Below are positions 7,103 through 13,671 of a DNA stretch of 33,537 nucleotides, piece by piece. Each line of letters opens with the position of its first letter. The first letter of the stretch is position 1. The position numbers and the translations under genes were made by a program. The stretch covers positions 1 to 33,537 of the forward strand of contig JAFQBF010000074.1 of assembly GCA_017416735.1 (NCBI GenBank), given 5' to 3'. The notes under the pieces were generated by a model. The model did not search any database. It saw only the letters and a list, made by a program, of their open reading frames with translations, and was not told where the DNA came from. The DNA comes from Bacteroidaceae bacterium. Lineage in GTDB: Bacteria; Bacteroidota; Bacteroidia; Bacteroidales; Bacteroidaceae.

Positions 7103-9559
7103 TTATATTTGCAATGCATTCAGTTTCATTTCCAAGTCCGTCAAATCCACGCACAGCACGTCGCGTGCCTTGCTTCCTTGGGCTGCACCCACGATGCCTG
7201 CCCTTTCCAGCTGATCCATAATGCGTCCTGCACGGTTGTAACCGATGGAGAACTTGCGCTGGATGAGCGATGTGGAGCCTTGTTGATGAGCCACTACCAA
7301 CTCGGCTGCTTCGCGGAACATCGGGTCGAGCCGTGTCATATCCACATCGCCGGCACTGCTTTCTCCTTCTTCGCTTTCCACTTCAGGCAATTCGAAGGCT
7401 GTCGGGTAGCCCTGTTGCTTGCTGATGTAGTTGGCGATGCGTTCCACTTCCGGTGTATCGACGAAGGCACATTGCACACGTACCGGGTCATTGCCTTGCA
7501 GGTAGAGCATATCGCCCTTGCCGATGAGCTGCTGGGCGCCCGAGCGGTCGAGGATGGTGCGTGAGTCCATCATCGCTGCTACACGGAACGCTACACGCGC
7601 CGGAAAGTTCGCCTTGATGGTACCGGTAATGATATTCGTTGTCGGACGCTGGGTGGCGATGATGGCGTGGATACCCACGGCACGTGCCAACTGGGCGATA
7701 CGGCATATCGGCAATTCCACTTCCTTGCCGGCAGTCATAATCAAGTCTCCGAACTCGTCGATGATAATCACGATGTACGGCATAAAGTGGTGTCCCTTTT
7801 CCGGGTTCAGCTTGCGTTCGATGAACTTCGCGTTGTATTCCTTCACGTTGCGGCAACCGGCCTTCTTCAAGAGGTCATAGCGCGTGTCCATTTCCACGCA
7901 GAGCGAGTTCAGTGTCTGTACCACCTTGGTCACGTCGGTGATGATGGCGTCGTCTCCGTCCGGGAGCTTGGCGAGGAAGTGCTTCTCTATCGGTGCATAT
8001 ACCGAGAATTCCACCTTCTTCGGGTCAACAATGACGAACTTCAGTTCTGCCGGATGCTTCTTATATAATAAGGATGTCACGATGGCATTCAGGCCTACTG
8101 ACTTACCTTGGCCGGTGGCACCGGCTATCAGCATATGCGGAGCCTTGGCGAGGTCCACCATATACACTTCGTTCGTGATGGTCTTGCCCAGTGCTATCGG
8201 CAACTCCATCGTGGTTTCCTGAAACTTCTTGCTGTTCAGGATGGCCTGCATCGGCACGATGCGTGGCTTGGCGTTCGGCACTTCGATGCCGATGGTGCCC
8301 TTGCCCGGTATCGGTGCGATGATGCGGATGCCGAGGGCTGCGATGCTCAGGGCGATGTCGTCTTCCAGGTTGCGTATCTTGGCGATACGGATACCCTGTG
8401 CCGGGGTAATCTCATAAAGAGTCACCGTAGGCCCTACGCTTGCCTTGATGGAGCTGATTTCGATGTCGAAGCTACGTAGCACCTCGATGATGCGGTCCTT
8501 GTTGGCATTCTGTTCTTCCATATCGATGCTGTTGTCGGTTTCATCGTAATGGTCGAGCAGGTTCAGGTGCGGGAACTTGTAGTTCTCCAGGTCGAGGCGC
8601 GGGTTGTAGGGTGCCAGTGCAGGTCCTTGGTATGCCTCGTCCTCTTCGGTATGGTCATCTCCGATGGTGAACGGTGTTTCTTTTTCTTCTGTCTGTTCAA
8701 TCACTTCCATTTCGGGTTGTGCAGGTGTCGGGTTCTGTTCCTCTACCTGCGGTACCGGAAAAGGGAAGTCGTCGGGTTCTTCTTCCGCTGCCGGTTGTTT
8801 TTCCGGCAAGTCAAAGTCCACTTCCACGGGCTTGGTGTCCGTATAGGGTTGGGGCGCTGCAGGTTCGGGCATTTCTTCCTCTTCGGCAGTTGTTTCCGTT
8901 TCTTCCGTTACCGGTTGTTCTTTCTTTTTGCGCTTGAATTCCGGGTGCAGTGCCTTGCGTACATAGCACATCGTCTCGCGGGTCAGATACACGCAGAAAA
9001 GGATGGCTGTCACCAGCAGGAAGAGTCCTAACCCTGTGGGTCCTATCTGCGAGGCAATCCATCGGCTCACGTTGTGTCCGTGCAGGCCTCCCGGATAGAT
9101 GAAGCTGTCGGCAAAGGGGCCTTCGAATACATATCCCAGGGCGATGGAGAACCATACCATCATCACCGAGCAGGAGAGGAACCACTTCCAGATGCGGAAT
9201 TGGTAGGCCCGCATCAGCCGCATACCCAGTACCGCGAGGAACAGGACGATGAAGTAGGCCGCTATCCCGAAACATTCGTTGATGAAGTATTCGGACACCT
9301 GTGCCCCCCGTGCTCCCGCGTAGTTCTTCACGTTGTTTGCCGTCTGCATCAGTTCTCCCGGTTGCTGGTGGTGCAGGATGCTTTGGTCGGCAGCTCCGGT
9401 GAAGAAGAACGACGAGAACGCCAACAGCAGATAGACGGCAAATATCACACTGACCAGCCCAATGACGAACTGGGTGGTTTCGCTCTTGGTGAAATTGGTT
9501 ATTTTACTTGCTTTTATTTCTTTCGGCTCTGGTGCCTTTTCTGTCTTTTTCTTGGCCAT
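7103..9559 (-). CDS. ftsK: DNA translocase FtsK/SpoIIIE
   Basis: An 818-residue inner-membrane motor that pumps chromosome ends through the closing septum toward dif. The N-terminus has four membrane segments (about 31-55, 95-115, 130-148, 177-195), then an acidic Pro/Glu-rich linker (about 215-330). The alpha-beta motor follows, with Walker A GATGQGKS near 475-482 and Walker B YIVIIIDEFGDL near 588-599. The C-terminal 65 residues, with RKFSIGYNRAGRIMDQLE, form the gamma winged helix that reads the polar guide sequences. Size fits Bacteroidetes FtsK. It opens the ftsK-lolA-trxB run and has its own -7 element at 9586-9593. The KOPS-like sequence used by this organism is not determinable here. 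Confidence 0.97.
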   Translation of the reverse strand: MAKKKTEKAPEPKEIKASKITNFTKSETTQFVIGLVSVIFAVYLLLAFSSFFFTGAADQSILHHQQPGELMQTANNVKNYAGARGAQVSEYFINECFGIAAYFIVLFLAVLGMRLMRAYQFRIWKWFLSCSVMMVWFSIALGYVFEGPFADSFIYPGGLHGHNVSRWIASQIGPTGLGLFLLVTAILFCVYLTRETMCYVRKALHPEFKRKKKEQPVTEETETTAEEEEMPEPAAPQPYTDTKPVEVDFDLPEKQPAAEEEPDDFPFPVPQVEEQNPTPAQPEMEVIEQTEEKETPFTIGDDHTEEDEAYQGPALAPYNPRLDLENYKFPHLNLLDHYDETDNSIDMEEQNANKDRIIEVLRSFDIEISSIKASVGPTVTLYEITPAQGIRIAKIRNLEDDIALSIAALGIRIIAPIPGKGTIGIEVPNAKPRIVPMQAILNSKKFQETTMELPIALGKTITNEVYMVDLAKAPHMLIAGATGQGKSVGLNAIVTSLLYKKHPAELKFVIVDPKKVEFSVYAPIEKHFLAKLPDGDDAIITDVTKVVQTLNSLCVEMDTRYDLLKKAGCRNVKEYNAKFIERKLNPEKGHHFMPYIVIIIDEFGDLIMTAGKEVELPICRIAQLARAVGIHAIIATQRPTTNIITGTIKANFPARVAFRVAAMMDSRTILDRSGAQQLIGKGDMLYLQGNDPVRVQCAFVDTPEVERIANYISKQQGYPTAFELPEVESEEGESSAGDVDMTRLDPMFREAAELVVAHQQGSTSLIQRKFSIGYNRAGRIMDQLERAGIVGAAQGSKARDVLCVDLTDLEMKLNALQI

Positions 9560-9585
9560 ATTTGTGTTTTTAATTTATTCTTTCG

Positions 9586-9593
9586 CAAATGTA
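9586..9593 (-). promoter_or_regulatory. Bacteroidetes-type -7 promoter element for ftsK
   Basis: On the minus strand this reads TACATTTG, matching TAnnTTTG, 27 bases before the ftsK start codon. No good -33 TTTG is seen. It is divergent from the promoter at 9637-9644. Confidence 0.6.
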
Positions 9594-9636
9594 CGTGAAA
9601 ATTGCCAATAATTGATTTTTTTCCTCACTTTTTTCT

Positions 9637-9644
9637 TACCTTTG
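9637..9644 (+). promoter_or_regulatory. Bacteroidetes-type -7 promoter element for the DUF5063 gene
   Basis: TACCTTTG followed by CAC, 18 bases before the chosen ATG at 9663. Its position rules out an upstream in-frame ATG at 9612, which would lie before the transcription start. Confidence 0.65.
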
Positions 9645-9662
9645 CACTTCAAAATTTTAGAT

Positions 9663-10235
9663 ATGGAACAAAATAGCCAAGTAATATTTGACAAGAACTC
9701 GATAGAGTTCGTAACCGTGGCTGCCGAGTATTGCGCTTTCATTGAGCGTGTACGGGGGGCTGAGCGTAAGGTGTTTGTCGATACGGCGCTCAAAATCCTT
9801 CCTTTGCTTTATCTGAAGGCGTCGCTGATACCGGAGTGTGAGGTGATAGGAGAGGACGACCTTGAAGTGTTCGTTACGGAGGATGATTACGAGATGGTGC
9901 GTCGTGCCGTGGCCGGTGTGCTGGGCGAGCAGGACGATTATCTGGAGGTGTTCCTTCCCGATATGGCATATAGCGACACTCCCATCAAGAAGTGCATCTC
10001 CGAAGACTTGGCGGACATCTATCAGGACCTGAAGGATTTCATCGGGGTGTTCCAGTCGGGCTTGAACGTGACGATGAACGATTCCCTCTGTGTATGCAAG
10101 GAACACTTCGCGGAGTTTTGGGGACAGCGCCTGGTGAACACGATGCGTGCCTTGCACGATGTGAAGTATCATTCTTCGGAGGATGATGCGGATGTGCCGG
10201 CTGCTTGGGATAACGATGAACTCGACTTGGTATGA
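9663..10235 (+). CDS. DUF5063 domain-containing protein
   Basis: A 190-residue acidic, soluble, helix-rich protein without signal or membrane segments. The opening EFVTVAAEYCAFIERV and the central segment VTEDDYEMVRRAVAGVLG, together with the length, fit the DUF5063 family, which has no known function. The last four bases overlap the start of the exonuclease gene (ATGA), so the two are translationally coupled, and this pair is commonly adjacent in Bacteroidales. The coupling suggests a role linked to nucleic-acid processing, which is inference only. Confidence 0.8.
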   Translation: MEQNSQVIFDKNSIEFVTVAAEYCAFIERVRGAERKVFVDTALKILPLLYLKASLIPECEVIGEDDLEVFVTEDDYEMVRRAVAGVLGEQDDYLEVFLPDMAYSDTPIKKCISEDLADIYQDLKDFIGVFQSGLNVTMNDSLCVCKEHFAEFWGQRLVNTMRALHDVKYHSSEDDADVPAAWDNDELDLV

Positions 10236-10915
10236 AACAGCTCAGGGATACAATCACCAAAGCCGAGATAGCCTCGATGCCGAAAGTGCTTTTCGAAGGG
10301 CGCATTTTTGTGGTCTATACGGAAGCTGATGCGGACAAGGCGGTGGAATACCTCAAGACGCAGCAGGTGGTGGGGGTGGATACCGAGACCCGTCCTTCGT
10401 TCAGGAAAGGGATGACGCACAAGGTGGCCCTGCTTCAGATTGCCACTTCCGACACTTGTTTCCTCTTCCGTCTCAACCGGATAGGTATGCCCGGGTCCTT
10501 GCAGGAATTCCTGATGAGCGATACCTTGAAGGTCGGTCTTTCCTTGAAGGACGACTTTATGATGCTTCGCCGGCGCAAGGATGTGCATACGGAGGAAGGC
10601 AACTGGATAGAGCTGCAGGACTATGTGAAGCGCTTCGGCATCCAGGACCAGAGCTTGCAGAAGATTTATGCCAACCTCTTCGGCCGGAAGATTTCGAAGA
10701 GCCAGCGCCTCTCCAACTGGGAAGCGGAAACGCTGAAAGAATGTCAGATGAAGTATGCCGCTACCGATGCCTGGGCTTGCGTGGAGATTTACAACTGCCT
10801 GGCGGAACTGGAAAGGACAGGCGATTATGAAGTGGTGAAGGTGGATGTGGATATTAATAATCCCCCTGATTCACTTTGTCATTCAGAGGAGCGTAGCGAC
10901 GAAGAATCTCGGTAA
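10232..10915 (+). CDS. DEDDy-type 3'-5' exonuclease (RNase D-like), with repeat-derived C-terminus
   Basis: A 227-residue single-domain 3'-5' exonuclease. The three DEDDy motifs are present: Asp50 and Glu52 in GVDTETRP, Asp107 in LSLKDDF, and Tyr175 and Asp179 in YAATDAW. These residues bind two metal ions that hydrolyse the 3' nucleotide of RNA or DNA. There is no HRDC domain, so it is shorter than RNase D proper. The last 12 residues, CHSEERSDEESR, are encoded by the left arm of the palindromic repeat at 10878-10967, which also supplies the TAA stop; the original C-terminus probably ended shortly before this. Start overlaps DUF5063 by 4 bases. RNA versus DNA preference cannot be told from sequence. 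Confidence 0.9.
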   Translation: MKQLRDTITKAEIASMPKVLFEGRIFVVYTEADADKAVEYLKTQQVVGVDTETRPSFRKGMTHKVALLQIATSDTCFLFRLNRIGMPGSLQEFLMSDTLKVGLSLKDDFMMLRRRKDVHTEEGNWIELQDYVKRFGIQDQSLQKIYANLFGRKISKSQRLSNWEAETLKECQMKYAATDAWACVEIYNCLAELERTGDYEVVKVDVDINNPPDSLCHSEERSDEESR

Positions 10916-10967
10916 CGTACACGTGGATGACCCCGAGATCCTTCCTCCCTTCGGTCGTCTGGATGAC
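10878..10967. repeat. Palindromic intergenic repeat, copy 2, overlapping the exonuclease 3' end
   Basis: The left arm GTCATTCAGAGGAGCGTAGC and the right arm CCTTCGGTCGTCTGGATGAC flank a stem of GAATCTCGG with CCGAGATCC. The layout matches copy 1 at 5407-5485 on the opposite strand. The first 38 bases are translated as the exonuclease tail. Confidence 0.88.
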
Positions 10968-10977
10968 AAGGAAGGGA

Positions 10978-11013
10978 AACTCATAACTCATAACTTAAAA
11001 ACTCATAACTCAA
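10978..11013 (+). repeat. Tandem heptamer array of AACTCAT upstream of the rRNA methyltransferase
   Basis: Units are AACTCAT, AACTCAT, AACTTAA, one extra A, AACTCAT, AACTCAA. The array ends 4 bases before the ATG at 11018. The unit is the same as at 1003-1037, but there it is inverted relative to the downstream gene. Confidence 0.88.
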
Positions 11014-11017
11014 AAAT

Positions 11018-12202
11018 ATGACCTACAAGAAACTATACCTCAAACCCGGAAAGGAAGAATCCTTGAAGCGTTTCCATCCGTGGGTGTTCTCCGGAGCCAT
11101 CGCCCGTGTGGAGGGCGAGCCCGAAGAAGGCGAAATCGTCGATGTCTATACCTCGAAGAAGGAATTCATCGCTTGCGGTCATTTCCAGATAGGCAGCATC
11201 GCCGTTCGTGTGCTTACCTTCCGTCAGGAAGAAATCGGCCACGGCTTCTGGAAGCGTCGCCTGGAAGTGGCGCTCGACCTCCGTCGCAGCCTCGGCCTCG
11301 TCGATAACCCCGAAAACAATACCTACCGCCTGGTACACGGCGAAGGCGACAACCTTCCCGGCCTCATCATCGACGTCTATGGACAGACAGCCGTTATGCA
11401 GGCACACTCGGCCGGTATGCACGTCTATCGGATGGAGATAGCCGAAGCCCTCAGCGAAGTGATGGGCGACATCGTGAAGCACATCTACTACAAGTCCGAG
11501 ACCACCCTTCCGTACAAGGCCGACCTGGGCCCTGAAAACGGCTTCATCAAGGGTGGCAGCCCCGAAAACGTGGCGTTGGAGAACGGCCTGAAGTTCCACG
11601 TCGATTGGCTCAAGGGGCAGAAGACCGGCTTCTTCGTTGACCAGCGCGAGAACCGCCATCTCCTTGAACGCTACTCCAAGGGCCGCAACGTGCTCAATAT
11701 GTTCTGCTACACCGGCGGCTTCTCCTTCTATGCGATGCGTGGCGGTGCCAACCTGGTGCACTCCGTCGATAGCTCCGCCAAGGCCATCGACCTTACCAAC
11801 CAGAATGTGGAGCTCAACTTCCCGGGCGACCAGCGCCATCAGGCCTTTGCCGAAGATGCCTTCAAGTACCTCGACCGTATGGGCGACCAGTACGACCTCA
11901 TCATCCTCGACCCTCCCGCCTTTGCCAAGCACCGCGACGCCCTCCGCAATGCCCTCCGTGGCTATAGCAAGCTCAATGCCAAGGCGTTCGAGAAAATCAA
12001 GCCGGGCGGCATCCTCTTCACCTTCTCGTGCTCGCAGGTGGTCGATAAGAAGGACTTCCGCAATGCCGTCTTCACCGCCGCTGCCCAGAGCGGACGCAGC
12101 GTGCGCATCCTGCATCAGCTCACCCAGCCGGGCGACCATCCGGTGAACATCTACCATCCGGAAGGGGAGTACCTCAAGGGGTTGGTGCTTTATGTAGAGT
12201 AA
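11018..12202 (+). CDS. Class I SAM-dependent rRNA methyltransferase (RlmI-like)
   Basis: A 394-residue protein. An N-terminal PUA domain (about 1-75, KLYLKPGKEESLKRFHPWVF) binds RNA, a small central domain follows, and the C-terminal Rossmann methyltransferase holds the SAM-binding NMFCYTGGFS near 228-237, acidic VDSS after it, and motif IV LDPPAF near 297-302. This layout is that of RlmI, which makes 5-methylcytosine in 23S rRNA; Bacteroidetes members carry the same architecture but their target base is not proven. Codon use is visibly more GC-rich (C-ending codons) than in neighbours such as manC. Transcription ends at the hairpin at 12208-12241. A heptamer array lies directly before the ATG. 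Confidence 0.92.
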   Translation: MTYKKLYLKPGKEESLKRFHPWVFSGAIARVEGEPEEGEIVDVYTSKKEFIACGHFQIGSIAVRVLTFRQEEIGHGFWKRRLEVALDLRRSLGLVDNPENNTYRLVHGEGDNLPGLIIDVYGQTAVMQAHSAGMHVYRMEIAEALSEVMGDIVKHIYYKSETTLPYKADLGPENGFIKGGSPENVALENGLKFHVDWLKGQKTGFFVDQRENRHLLERYSKGRNVLNMFCYTGGFSFYAMRGGANLVHSVDSSAKAIDLTNQNVELNFPGDQRHQAFAEDAFKYLDRMGDQYDLIILDPPAFAKHRDALRNALRGYSKLNAKAFEKIKPGGILFTFSCSQVVDKKDFRNAVFTAAAQSGRSVRILHQLTQPGDHPVNIYHPEGEYLKGLVLYVE

Positions 12203-12207
12203 AAGTT

Positions 12208-12241
12208 AAAAGAGGGTGTGTCGAGTGGTACACCCTCTTTT
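12208..12241. terminator. Bidirectional rho-independent terminator
   Basis: A perfect 12-bp stem, AAAAGAGGGTGT with ACACCCTCTTTT, and a 10-base loop. A T-run follows on both strands, so it can serve both the methyltransferase gene and the converging smalltalk gene. Confidence 0.9.
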
Positions 12242-12245
12242 CGTA

Positions 12246-12353
12246 TCAGTTCATCATCCCGATGCACGAGGTGGTGCCTAAGGTGGTGGCTATCGCCGTG
12301 AGAATCGTAATCGCAAAGTGCAGTATCTTCTGCCAAAGTTCTTTCTTGTTCAT
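12246..12353 (-). CDS. Smalltalk protein (35-residue membrane peptide)
   Basis: A 35-codon frame read on the minus strand: basic MNKKELWQK, a hydrophobic stretch ILHFAITILTAIATTLG, then TTSC and a short tail IGMMN. This is the pattern of the Bacteroidales smalltalk family, very short peptides with one membrane segment and a conserved Cys near the C-terminus (Cys30 here). They often lie beside HU-like DNA-binding protein, amidase or P5-like genes around variable loci; function is unknown. The stop lies 5 bases from the shared terminator hairpin. The ATG is preceded by a six-unit heptamer array rather than a ribosome binding site. The Cys may be lipidated, which is inference. Confidence 0.85.
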   Translation of the reverse strand: MNKKELWQKILHFAITILTAIATTLGTTSCIGMMN

Positions 12354-12354
12354 A

Positions 12355-12396
12355 GTTGATGGTTGATAGATGATAAATGATAGATGATAGATGATT
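12355..12396 (+). repeat. Tandem heptamer array of GATGATA, six units
   Basis: Plus-strand units: GTTGATG, GTTGATA, GATGATA, AATGATA, GATGATA, GATGATT. It lies one base upstream of the smalltalk start codon (on the opposite strand) and ends where homology to the truncated P5-like gene begins. Confidence 0.88.
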
Positions 12397-12831
12397 GTTG
12401 GCTATCGGGCAGCATGGAAGGTGATGGAATCTTACTGGAAATACTTCCACGACTTGCCCAAGGCCTTCAACGTGCGCAACATCATCGGCCGATGGGCGCC
12501 ACCCACGGAGAACGACACGGAGAATTACATCCGGACGGTGCTCCGTCTCACAGGACTCGGTGGCAACGAGAATATGACGCAACCTTCGCGCGGGATGAAC
12601 TACGAACGATGGGAGTTGCTGATTCGTGCCATGACCACGATGGAATGTGGCACGCCCTACAAGGAGGTGGACGTGGAAGCTATCCGTGAGGGATTCGACC
12701 TGGCTTTCCCCGGTGTACGGAAGGTGAAGAAACGGATAGAGCCGAGAAAACCGGCGGACATCGGGGTTTCGAAATTGCCCGATATGAGTGGAACGACCTT
12801 CGCCTGCTGGGATGAGTATGCCGACTGGTGA
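12391..12831 (+). pseudogene. 5'-truncated P5-like structural protein / lysozyme-type gene remnant
   Basis: The frame from about 12400 to 12831 encodes GYRAAWKVMESYWK, then IIGRWAPPTENDTENYI and a C-terminal NYERWELLIRAMTTMECG. This matches the middle and end of the Bacteroidales family annotated as structural protein P5, whose members begin with an RGLRNNNPGNIR-type segment of about 50 residues before GYRA. That N-terminal part is missing, and the heptamer array sits exactly at the break, so I call it a remnant. The frame itself is intact to TGA, with a charged KKRIEPRKPADIG tail. The nearby smalltalk gene is a usual companion. A short functional protein starting at 12391 cannot be excluded, but no promoter or ribosome binding site is visible. 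Confidence 0.6.
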
Positions 12832-12956
12832 TGAAGGATGCTGCCTATGGGGGATGCCCTGATGGTAGTGGGATAACGGTAATTGAATGAAATAAGGACG
12901 GAAATCCTCGAAAATAATTAATAAGTGTTAAATATTTGCGGATTTTGCCTTAAAAT

Positions 12957-12987
12957 TATGCTATATAACATAAAAACCTTACCTTTG
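12957..12987 (+). promoter_or_regulatory. Promoter with upstream dyad, before the short transcript unit
   Basis: The -7 element TACCTTTG is at 12980-12987. Upstream, 12957-12972 reads TATGCTATATAACATA, a dyad with arms TATGCT and AACATA. It ends 7 bases before the -7 box. The same arrangement, with 14 of 16 bases shared, occurs at 25777-25807 before the winged-helix gene. Confidence 0.6.
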
Positions 12988-12993
12988 CACTGT

Positions 12994-13062
12994 GTTTTTC
13001 ATGGTATTAGATTTAAGGTTAATGAAGATTGGGTGTCTGTGATAGATACCCTTCTTTTTTTT
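12994..13062 (+). ncRNA. Candidate small RNA of about 70 nt (unit 1)
   Basis: The segment between the promoter at 12980-12987 and the terminator at 13024-13062 holds no convincing reading frame. It contains GGTATTAG (13003-13010), TTTAAGGT (13012-13019) and AAGATTG (13025-13031), blocks that are complementary, in matching order, to the unit at 22772-22800. Start is inferred from the -7 box, end from the T-run. It may instead be a leader left after loss of a gene. Confidence 0.45.
13024..13062 (+). terminator. Rho-independent terminator of unit 1
   Basis: Stem GGGTGTCT (13031-13038) with AGATACCC (13044-13051), one G-U pair, extended by flanking GAAG and CTTC, followed by eight T residues at 13055-13062. 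Confidence 0.8.
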
Positions 13063-13077
13063 GTGTATTCTCATCAT

Positions 13078-13204
13078 TTTTCTTTTGCCCGAACAAAAGA
13101 AAAACGAAGCAAAAAGAAAATTCGCCGTCTGCATTTTTTTACCTACTCCAGCACTTTTCTCCGCTAAACAAAAAGAACTCGCTTCGCTCAAACAGCTTTT
13201 TGTT
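13078..13204 (+). repeat. Composite intergenic repeat element A
   Basis: It opens with a 10-bp hairpin, TTTTCTTTTG with CAAAAGAAAA (13078-13103), and ends with a 41-base core at 13164-13204 that starts CTAAACAAAAAGAACTCGC and ends CAGCTTTTTGTT, itself a hairpin through ACAAAAAG and CTTTTTGT. The core recurs inverted at 13537-13578. Open frames across it are translations of the repeat and not genes. Confidence 0.75.
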
Positions 13205-13512
13205 TTTAACGCTACAAAAAGCACTTCCGCTTTACGGCAAAAAAATGAGGCCGGACCTTTATCCATTTTGGGGAGGGGTAAACTTTGCTTCGCTCGTTTT
13301 AGGGTTATTTGCTTGATGAGGGTGTGGCAAAATGTCGCTTCCTGATTTTTCATCTGCGGATGAATTATGTATTTCTACATAGACCCACGTATGTGAAAAC
13401 TAGATTTCACACTAGAAAATAAGAACATACACAGGAAAAAAATGCATCTCAAACAGTGAAGCGCATTTGATTTCCCCGAAAAGATTCCGGCATTTAGTGG
13501 AGGGGCGTAAAG
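13205..13512. other. Gene-free spacer between the two composite repeats
   Basis: No supported gene. A short dyad TGTGAAA (13392-13398) with TTTCACA (13405-13411) is present, followed by a repeated ACTAGA. Nothing else is recognised. Confidence 0.5.
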
Positions 13513-13670
13513 AAAATCGGGCGGATTTCCGTGAAGAACAAAAAGCTGTTTGAGCGTTAGCGAGTTCTTTTTGTTTAGGAAATCCACCCGATTTTTAGCT
13601 CCGGAACGGGAGCCGGTAGTCTTTCTTTTTTGTTATCTTCTTTCTTTCTCCTACGAGAAAGAAAAAAGTA
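13513..13670 (-). repeat. Composite intergenic repeat element B (inverted relative to A)
   Basis: An 18-bp inverted repeat (13513-13530 with 13578-13595, one mismatch) encloses the 42-base core at 13537-13578, the reverse complement of the element A core except for a one-base insertion and one substitution. A second hairpin, TTCTTTCTC with GAGAAAGAA, lies at 13642-13663, mirroring the hairpin at the outer end of element A. It abuts the stop of the GH13 gene. Confidence 0.75.
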
Positions 13671-13671
13671 A

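Noticed and set aside
11033..12157. A 374-codon open frame antisense to the rRNA methyltransferase
   Set aside because: The gene has strong GC bias at third positions, which removes stops on the other strand; no family features are seen.
12979..13062. A riboswitch or a known Rfam RNA
   Set aside because: I could not match it to any family from the sequence alone, so it is listed only as a candidate small RNA.
12979..13353. Several overlapping frames of 80-124 codons on both strands
   Set aside because: They translate repeat sequence and poly-T or poly-A tracts (for example NKKNSL stretches) and have no start context.
13642..13663. Terminator after the GH13 gene
   Set aside because: The hairpin lacks a T-run on the minus strand, so it is listed as part of repeat element B.
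12891..13671. CRISPR array from the repeated palindromes
   Set aside because: There are only two core copies, in opposite orientation, without regular spacers or cas genes.
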